Assembly: GCF_001668615.1 (NCBI RefSeq)
Contig: NZ_LZMC01000019.1
Coordinates: 1-64,000 of the forward strand
DNA: 64,000 nucleotides
Direction: 5' to 3'
From: Mycobacterium sp. 1274761.0
GTDB taxonomy: Bacteria > Actinomycetota > Actinomycetes > Mycobacteriales > Mycobacteriaceae
Shown: one piece after another, positions 58,652 through 64,000 of the stretch
Layout: every line of letters starts with the position of its first letter
Numbering within the stretch: position 1 is the stretch's first letter
Program-made: the position numbers and the translations under genes
Notes under the pieces: model-generated
What the model was told of the DNA's origin: nothing
Seen by the model: only the letters and a program-made list of their open reading frames with translations
Databases searched by the model: none

Positions 58652-58686
58652 GATAGGTGTCTTAGATTACCTAGCCTATCGTAGGC
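58652..58686 (+). promoter_or_regulatory. Nested inverted repeats before TetR gene
   Basis: GATAGG (58652-58657) pairs with CCTATC (58675-58680), TAGGT (58654-58658) with ACCTA (58669-58673), and GCCTA with TAGGC (58674-58678, 58682-58686) around a 3-base centre. The recurrence of a CCTA/TAGG half-site shortly before the tetR gene suggests its autoregulatory sites. Confidence 0.45.
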
Positions 58687-58717
58687 AAGTGTCTATGAAA
58701 TCGGTTATGGTGCAGTC

Positions 58718-59272
58718 ATGCCAACTCGCAGCAACAGCGTTGATCCCCGCGCCGAACGCGTCCGGGCGAAGCTTCGCGACGCTGCGCTCGCCCTGGTGCG
58801 CGAGCGGCCGGTCGACCAGCTGACCGTCGGTGACATCGTCAAGCGCGCGGGGGTCAGCAGGCAGGTCTTCTACCGGCATTTCATCGACCGCGACGACGCG
58901 ATCGCCTACGCGTTCACGGCCGCCTTCGCGTCGGCCACCGCCGATATCGCCGGTGATGCGCGTGCGCGGATCGTAGCCCTGTTCGACTTCGCCGCCGACC
59001 AGCGGTCGATGTACCGCAACGTGGTGCCGAGCGCGGTCACGCTGCGGGTGGTCGCCGCATTCCGCGCCGAGCTCGCCCCCGCGTGCGACCAGATCGCCGC
59101 GGCGGCCGACGTCGCGGGCCCCACCACCGAATCGGTAAGCCGATTCCTGGTCGGCGGCCTGGTAGAGGTCCTGCGCTCCTGGATGGAAGACCCGACCGCG
59201 ACAAATCTGCGCGGCAGAGTCACCGCCGCGCTGGACACCGTCGGCGCGCTGCTCGGCACCGCCAGCTCCTGA
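58718..59272 (+). CDS. TetR-family regulator
   Basis: A 184-residue regulator with the TetR helix-turn-helix (L-T-V-G-D-I-V-K-R-A-G-V-S-R-Q-V-F-Y-R-H-F). The C-terminal domain is not assignable. The next gene, a membrane protein, starts 28 bases after its stop and is the probable target. It is divergent from the thioesterase gene. Confidence 0.88.
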   Translation: MPTRSNSVDPRAERVRAKLRDAALALVRERPVDQLTVGDIVKRAGVSRQVFYRHFIDRDDAIAYAFTAAFASATADIAGDARARIVALFDFAADQRSMYRNVVPSAVTLRVVAAFRAELAPACDQIAAAADVAGPTTESVSRFLVGGLVEVLRSWMEDPTATNLRGRVTAALDTVGALLGTASS

Positions 59273-59299
59273 ATCCGATTTCCGAGAAGGGTTTGTCCC

Positions 59300-60382
59300 A
59301 TGCCACGACATGCCACCCCCGAGGCCACCAAATCCGGCATCCGCACGATGGTGCTTGTGATGCTGGGACTGACGGCGTTCGTCGTCGCGATGATCGCCAG
59401 CTACTCCGGTGCCTTCGCCAGGCCCACCCTGCACCACCTGACCGTCGCGGTGTCCGCCCCGCCCCCGGTTGTCGATGCGCTGCGTGAGCAAAACGCGTTG
59501 GAGGTCAACGAGGTCGGCGACGATGCCGCAGCACGCGAACTGGTCCGCGAGCGAGAGGCCGACTCCGCCTACGTCGTGAGCCCGACCGGTGATCTGACAA
59601 TCTATGTGGCCGGCGGCGGCGGCAAGAGTGTGGCGACTGCAGCCGAAAATGTCGGCCGCGCAATCGCTTCCCGGGGTGGTTTCACCGCGACGGTCGAAGA
59701 CCTGGCGCCCACGTCGGCGGCTGACCCGTCGGGCACCGTCGAGTTCTACGCGATCATCTTTGTGTCGATCGGCGCATCGGTGGGTGCGGCCGCCTTCGGC
59801 TACCTGATGGGCAAGGTGCACCGCCCCGCCACCTTCCTTCTGCGCACCCTGACTTTGACCGGCTACTCGGCGCTGCTGGCGGGTGTGGTGACGGTCTACA
59901 TCGACGCGGTCCTTGGCGCGTTGCCCGGCCACACCTGGGCTGTGGTCGGGGTGCTGTGGCTGTATGCGATGGCAGTCGGCGGCGCGGTCACCGGCGTCGC
60001 GGCCGCGTTCGGGTCGGCGGCATCGGCGCTGCTCACCCTGTTCCTGGTGGTCGTCGGCAATGCGGCCGCCGCAGGACCCGTCGGCAGGCCGCTGCTGTCG
60101 CCGTTCTACGCCACGTTCACGGCGATCGTGCCGCAGGGATCCGGGGTCTCGCTGCTACGCAGCATCTCGTATTTCGGCGGTCACGGCGCTGCGGCGGCGC
60201 TGCTGACGCTGGTGATGTGGGCTGCCGCGGGGTGTCTGCTGGCGGCCCTCGCCACCGCATCCCGCGTGAATTATCGTGCCCTCCATGAGCGTTTCGCTGG
60301 CCGACGCCGAGCCGTATTACGACCTCGGCAGGTATCACCGGCCGATCGAGACGCCGTCGCCGCAGGCGCAGATCTGGGTTGA
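59300..60382 (+). CDS. ABC-2/DUF3533-like membrane protein
   Basis: A 360-residue protein: one N-terminal span, an outer domain of about 110 residues, then six spans, the topology of ABC-2 permeases or YhgE/Pip-like export proteins. No ATPase gene is adjacent. The gene follows tetR and has a GAGAAGGG ribosome site. Its last 98 bases overlap the start of the TPR gene, which is long; a sequencing frameshift or a late start of the TPR gene are possible. Confidence 0.72.
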   Translation: MPRHATPEATKSGIRTMVLVMLGLTAFVVAMIASYSGAFARPTLHHLTVAVSAPPPVVDALREQNALEVNEVGDDAAARELVREREADSAYVVSPTGDLTIYVAGGGGKSVATAAENVGRAIASRGGFTATVEDLAPTSAADPSGTVEFYAIIFVSIGASVGAAAFGYLMGKVHRPATFLLRTLTLTGYSALLAGVVTVYIDAVLGALPGHTWAVVGVLWLYAMAVGGAVTGVAAAFGSAASALLTLFLVVVGNAAAAGPVGRPLLSPFYATFTAIVPQGSGVSLLRSISYFGGHGAAAALLTLVMWAAAGCLLAALATASRVNYRALHERFAGRRRAVLRPRQVSPADRDAVAAGADLG

Positions 60383-61955
60383 CCGCGGGCTCGTCTGGGC
60401 CTACGCCTTCAACCACGACGAGGCCATCCGCTGCTTCGAGCGGGCTCTTCAATTGGATCCGGAGCTTGCCCTCGCCCGATGGGGCATCGCGTATTCCGTC
60501 GGCCCCAATTACAACAAGGCCTGGGAGGCGTTCGACCCGGTCGACCTCGCCGCGTCGCTGGCGCGGGCCCGAATGGAGCTCGGACTCGCCGAAAGCGGGC
60601 GGACCTCTGCCGTCGAGCTCGGTCTGATCGAGGCATTGCGCTCCCGCTTCCCCACCGACGACCCCGCCGACACCGATGCGTTGCAGGCCGGGCACGCCCG
60701 CTACGCCGACGCGATGGCCGCGCTGGCCAAGACCTATCCCAGCGACATCGACGTGCAGGCACTGGCTGCCGACGCTCTGGTGAATGTCACCGCATGGGCG
60801 TTGTGGGACACCAGAACCGGAGAGCCAGCGCCGGGTTCGAGGGTCGTCGAGGCCAAGCGCATCCTCGACGATGCGCTCGGCACGGCCGCGGGCCGGGAAC
60901 ACCCCGGTGTGCTGCACCTGTACCTGCACACCATGGAGATGTCGACGGCGCCGGAGGAGGCGCTGCCCGCCGCGGATCTGCTGCGCAACCTGGTACCCGA
61001 CGCCGGACATCTGCAGCACATGGCCAGCCACATCGACGTGCTGTGCGGCGACTACCGCAATTCGGTGGTGTCGAATCTAACCGCGGTGAAAGCCGATCGG
61101 CTGTTCGTCGAACGCGAGGGTCCGCTGAATTTCTATTCGCTCTACCGAGCGCACAACCTGCACTTCGTGGTGTACTCGGCAATGTTCGAGGGCAGTTCGG
61201 CCGTCGCGCTCGCCGCCGCCGACGAACTGGCTGGACAGCTCACCCCTGAGCTGCTGGCCATCGAGTCACCGCCGATGGCTGACTGGCTGGAAGCCTTTGT
61301 GCCGCTGGGCATCCACGTGCTCGTCCGATTCGGCCGCTGGGACGACCTTATCGCCCGCCCCGTTCCCGACGATGTCGAGCTGTACTGCACGACGGCCGCC
61401 ACCATCCACTACGGACGCGGCGTCGCCCACGCGGCCAAGGGGCAGCTAGCGCAGGCGCGCTCCGAGCGCGAGGCGTTCGTCGCTGCCTACGAGGCCATCC
61501 CAGATTCCCGATATCTGTTCAACAACACCGCACGCGACATCCTGGCGATCGCAGCGGCCATGCTGGACGGCGAAATCGCCTATCGGGAAGGGTATTTCGA
61601 GGACGCCTTCGCTCACCTACGGCGCGCCATCGCGCTCGACGACGCCTTGCCCTACGACGAACCGTGGGGATGGATGCAGCCGACACGGCACGCCTACGGC
61701 GCCCTGCTGCTGGAGCAGGGCCGCGTCGAAGAGGCCGCCGAGGTGTACGCCGCCGACCTGGGCCTGGACCCCACCCTGAGCCGGCCGTGCCAGCATCCCG
61801 GCAACGTGTGGAGCCTGCACGGCTACCACGAATGCCTGCGGCGGCTGGGCCGGACGGCGGAGGCGGCGATCATCGGCCAGCAGCTGGTGCTGGCCGCGGC
61901 ACGTGCCGACGTGCCGATCGCGGCGTCCTGCGCGTGCCGGTTGGAGGTCGGCTGA
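60285..61955 (+). CDS. TPR-repeat protein
   Basis: A 556-residue cytosolic protein with tetratricopeptide-type helices: A-I-R-C-F-E-R-A-L-Q-L-D-P-E near residue 45, and two further units in the C-terminal third (A-F-A-H-L-R-R-A-I-A-L-D-D, then A-A-E-V-Y-A-A-D-L-G-L-D-P). The H-L-Y-L-H-T-M-E-M and Y-R-A-H-N-L-H-F blocks are conserved in the family. No enzyme activity is indicated. GTG at 60276 is an alternative start. Confidence 0.78.
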   Translation: MSVSLADAEPYYDLGRYHRPIETPSPQAQIWVDRGLVWAYAFNHDEAIRCFERALQLDPELALARWGIAYSVGPNYNKAWEAFDPVDLAASLARARMELGLAESGRTSAVELGLIEALRSRFPTDDPADTDALQAGHARYADAMAALAKTYPSDIDVQALAADALVNVTAWALWDTRTGEPAPGSRVVEAKRILDDALGTAAGREHPGVLHLYLHTMEMSTAPEEALPAADLLRNLVPDAGHLQHMASHIDVLCGDYRNSVVSNLTAVKADRLFVEREGPLNFYSLYRAHNLHFVVYSAMFEGSSAVALAAADELAGQLTPELLAIESPPMADWLEAFVPLGIHVLVRFGRWDDLIARPVPDDVELYCTTAATIHYGRGVAHAAKGQLAQARSEREAFVAAYEAIPDSRYLFNNTARDILAIAAAMLDGEIAYREGYFEDAFAHLRRAIALDDALPYDEPWGWMQPTRHAYGALLLEQGRVEEAAEVYAADLGLDPTLSRPCQHPGNVWSLHGYHECLRRLGRTAEAAIIGQQLVLAAARADVPIAASCACRLEVG

Positions 61956-61978
61956 CCGAACGCCGTACGGTGCTGGCT

Positions 61979-63286
61979 ATGACGGAACCGGCGTGGGTCC
62001 AGCATGCGATCTGGTGGCAGGTCTATCCGCTCGGTTTCGTCGGCGCGTTTCCCGCCGAGCCGCCGCCGGGCCCTGACGAGCACCGGCTGCGCCGGATCAT
62101 CGAATGGTTCGACCACGCCGTTGAGCTCGGCGCCTCCGGTGTCGCCCTGGGACCGATATTCGTCTCGAAGACGCACGGCTACGACACCACCGACCACCGC
62201 CGCATCGACCCGCGCCTCGGGGACGACGGTGACTTCGACGAGTTGATCACCGAAGCTCACCGGCGCGGCCTGCGGGTGCTGCTCGACGGCGTCTTCAACC
62301 ATGTTGGGACGGATTTCCCGCGCTACCGCGACGCCGTCGCCGGAGACGACACGTCGTGGTTCCTGCCGACCGGTAGCGGTGAATTCGAGACGTTCGAGGG
62401 ACACGGCGAACTCGTCGCGCTCAACCACGACAATCCCGACGTTGTTGACTACACCGTCGATGTGATGACGCACTGGCTGGGCCGCGGAGCCGACGGCTGG
62501 CGCCTCGACGCGGCATACGCCGTTCCCGACCGGTTCTGGGCGCAGGTGCTGCCGCGCGTGCGTGCGGAATTCGGCGACGCATGGTTTGTCGCCGAGGTCA
62601 TTCACGGCGACTACTCGGCGCATGTCCGCGAGGCGGGAGTCGACTCGGTCACCCAGTACGAACTGTGGAAGGCCATCTGGAGCAGCCTCAACGACGGCAA
62701 TTTCCACGAGCTGGACTGGGCGCTGCAGCGGCACAACGACTTTCTGGACGTCTTTGTCCCGATGACCTTCATCGGCAACCACGATGTCACCCGGATCGCG
62801 AGCAAGCTGGAGAACACCCGCCACCTCGAACACGCGCTGGTGCTGCTTCTCACCATCGGCGGCACGCCGAGCATCTACGCCGGCGACGAGTCCGCATACC
62901 TTGGCGTCAAGGAGGAGCGCGTCGGCGGCGACGACGCCGTGCGTCCCGAATTCACCGCTCCCGGTACAGGAGTCGGCGATCGTGGACGTGACATCTACCG
63001 GCTGCACCAGTATCTGATCGGGCTACGCCGCCGCCACCCGTGGCTGCACACCGCCCGGACCTCGTCCGTTGCGCTAACCAACACCGGATATGTCTACCGG
63101 ACGAGCTACGGGGCGGAGGCACTGGTGGTCGCACTCAACATCGACGACGCCTCGATGTCGTTGTCGTTGCGTGACGTCGGGCTCGCCGAAGGGCGCATCG
63201 TCGCGGGATCAGGAGCACCCCCACAGGATGTCCTCTCACAGGCCGAAATCGAGCCACACGGCTGGCTGATAGTCGCGCCGGGCTGA
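61979..63286 (+). CDS. Glycoside hydrolase family 13 enzyme
   Basis: A 435-residue alpha-amylase-family enzyme. Region I is D-G-V-F-N-H-V-G, the nucleophile is D177 in G-W-R-L-D-A-A, the acid/base is E206 in F-V-A-E-V, and the third carboxylate is D269 in F-I-G-N-H-D. It therefore should hydrolyse or transfer alpha-glucosidic bonds. No signal peptide, so intracellular. Start ATG at 61979, 23 bases after the TPR gene. Confidence 0.87.
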   Translation: MTEPAWVQHAIWWQVYPLGFVGAFPAEPPPGPDEHRLRRIIEWFDHAVELGASGVALGPIFVSKTHGYDTTDHRRIDPRLGDDGDFDELITEAHRRGLRVLLDGVFNHVGTDFPRYRDAVAGDDTSWFLPTGSGEFETFEGHGELVALNHDNPDVVDYTVDVMTHWLGRGADGWRLDAAYAVPDRFWAQVLPRVRAEFGDAWFVAEVIHGDYSAHVREAGVDSVTQYELWKAIWSSLNDGNFHELDWALQRHNDFLDVFVPMTFIGNHDVTRIASKLENTRHLEHALVLLLTIGGTPSIYAGDESAYLGVKEERVGGDDAVRPEFTAPGTGVGDRGRDIYRLHQYLIGLRRRHPWLHTARTSSVALTNTGYVYRTSYGAEALVVALNIDDASMSLSLRDVGLAEGRIVAGSGAPPQDVLSQAEIEPHGWLIVAPG

Positions 63287-63288
63287 CG

Positions 63289-63735
63289 TCACGTCAGCCG
63301 CGCAGCGGTGACGGGATCGGCTTCGCCGCCATAGAAATTGTCCAGGACCGCCACGAAGTCGGCGTTGTCGTCGGTCGCCTTCGCGAACAACGTCATCGAC
63401 GACCGCAGCTTCATGTCGTCGGGCTGGCCGAAGACCTCCTGCGCCGTGCGGCCTTCGATCGCCGCTACCAGCCTGGCGCACTCCCGCAGGCGCGGGCCGA
63501 GCAGCACGTGGGCGAGGTAGGCGCGGGCCTCCTCGATCGAGGTGATCCCGAACCGAACGGCCGTCGGGCTGCTGCCCAGCCCACGCAATTGGGGAAACAC
63601 GAACCACATCCAGTGACTGCGTTTGCGGCCGGCGCGGAGCTCAGCGAGCACGGCGTCATAGACGGGCGCCTGCGCGTCGACGAACCGCTGCAGGTCGAAA
63701 GGGTCGCCGGTCGCGTTTCCAAACCCGCCCACCAC
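63289..63735 (-). CDS. DUF1810-family protein
   Basis: A 148-residue protein with the DUF1810 block: F-D-L-Q-R-F-V-D-A-Q, S-H-W-M-W-F-V-F-P-Q-L-R-G-L-G and G-P-R-L-R-E-C. The family is widespread and uncharacterised. GTG at 63735 with GAGG before it is the probable start. It is convergent with the GH13 gene, with only two bases between stops. Confidence 0.8.
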   Translation of the reverse strand: MVGGFGNATGDPFDLQRFVDAQAPVYDAVLAELRAGRKRSHWMWFVFPQLRGLGSSPTAVRFGITSIEEARAYLAHVLLGPRLRECARLVAAIEGRTAQEVFGQPDDMKLRSSMTLFAKATDDNADFVAVLDNFYGGEADPVTAARLT

Positions 63736-63811
63736 GATTTCCTCACTGTGCTGCTGGCCGTACGGCCGACACGTTAGTCTCGCCCGGCAGCCATTATCGC
63801 GAGAGGACGCC

Positions 63812-64000
63812 ATGCCGCCTTTATCCACTGGCCGCAACGGTGCGCCTGCGACGACCCAGAGCGACGAACGAAACGACGAGGAGTCGGCGCCGAAGCTTGG
63901 CCGCTTCGCCCGCAGGAGGCATCCGTTGTCGCGGGTCAGCATCCAGTCCAAGCTCCTGGTCATGCTGCTGACCACCAGCATCTTGTCCGCTGCAGTGGTG
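63812..64000 (+). CDS. N-terminus of a membrane signalling protein (runs off window)
   Basis: Only the first 63 codons are present. A basic, hydrophilic start of about 40 residues is followed by S-I-Q-S-K-L-L-V-M-L-L-T-T-S-I-L, a first transmembrane segment of the kind that precedes sensor domains in mycobacterial adenylate cyclases and histidine kinases. The identity cannot be settled without the rest. GAGAGGA precedes the ATG. Confidence 0.6.
   Translation, partial: MPPLSTGRNGAPATTQSDERNDEESAPKLGRFARRRHPLSRVSIQSKLLVMLLTTSILSAAVV

Noticed and set aside
58676..59932. 418-codon minus-strand frame
   Set aside because: Opposite the TetR and membrane protein genes, both with clear family features and ribosome sites or operators.

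Overview
The window is high-GC actinobacterial DNA and reads as a rapidly growing mycobacterium (Mycolicibacterium type). The support is a cluster of mycobacterial hallmark families: two MspA-type porins, an antigen 85 mycolyltransferase, a cyclopropane-mycolic-acid-synthase family methyltransferase, a CYP124-type P450, an MgtA-type mannosyltransferase, a DUF7159 protein, an MPT53/CcdA pair, and bfrA close to glnA3, a proximity I recall from M. tuberculosis. No rRNA, tRNA, CRISPR array, insertion sequence or phage gene was seen. The species cannot be named from the sequence alone.

Layout. 1-18.4 kb (minus strand): an MbtH-like gene followed by a giant five-module nonribosomal peptide synthetase (C-A-T-C-A[MT]-T-C-A-T-C-A-T-E-C-A). 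Its end is abnormal: the reading frame stops just after the fifth adenylation domain, inside a 34-base inverted copy of an internal segment lying exactly at the window edge, so the real 3' end is probably missing. 18.4-29.5 kb: DUF7159 protein, threonine/serine dehydratase, TetR/DUF2867 divergent pair, ArsR-SRPBCC operon, agmatinase-family enzyme with a DCC-family protein, an MFS transporter, and a mycolate-type methyltransferase divergent from a MarR-GNAT fusion regulator with two strong palindromes between them. 29.5-41 kb: antigen 85 protein, a small monooxygenase operon, MPT53-CcdA thiol oxidation pair, a hydrolase, an SnoaL-like protein, a Baeyer-Villiger-type monooxygenase divergent from CYP124, a HAD phosphatase and MgtA.

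41-46 kb is a cell-envelope and exported-protein block: two MspA porins with duplicated upstream regions, and several signal-peptide or lipoprotein genes of unknown role. 46-52 kb: a Tat-type dienelactone-hydrolase lipoprotein, SDR, SnoaL-like protein, and an iron/redox cluster in which bfrA - AhpD-like - glnA3 runs opposite to an unknown gene plus bfd, with an IdeR-box-like sequence before the latter. 52-56 kb: enoyl-CoA hydratase, F420/PNPOx-type enzyme, EthD-domain protein, and a divergent four-gene cobalt-type nitrile hydratase/thiocyanate hydrolase cluster whose genes all overlap by 4 bases. 56-64 kb: FUSC exporter, hotdog thioesterase, TetR regulator with a membrane protein and a TPR protein, a GH13 glycosidase, DUF1810, and the 5' end of a membrane protein running off the window.

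Most genes look like ordinary mycobacterial chromosome. The parts most likely to be undescribed are the N-methylating, epimerising five-module NRPS and its product, the MarR-GNAT/methyltransferase switch, and the split nitrile-hydratase-like enzyme with a second beta-N-like subunit.
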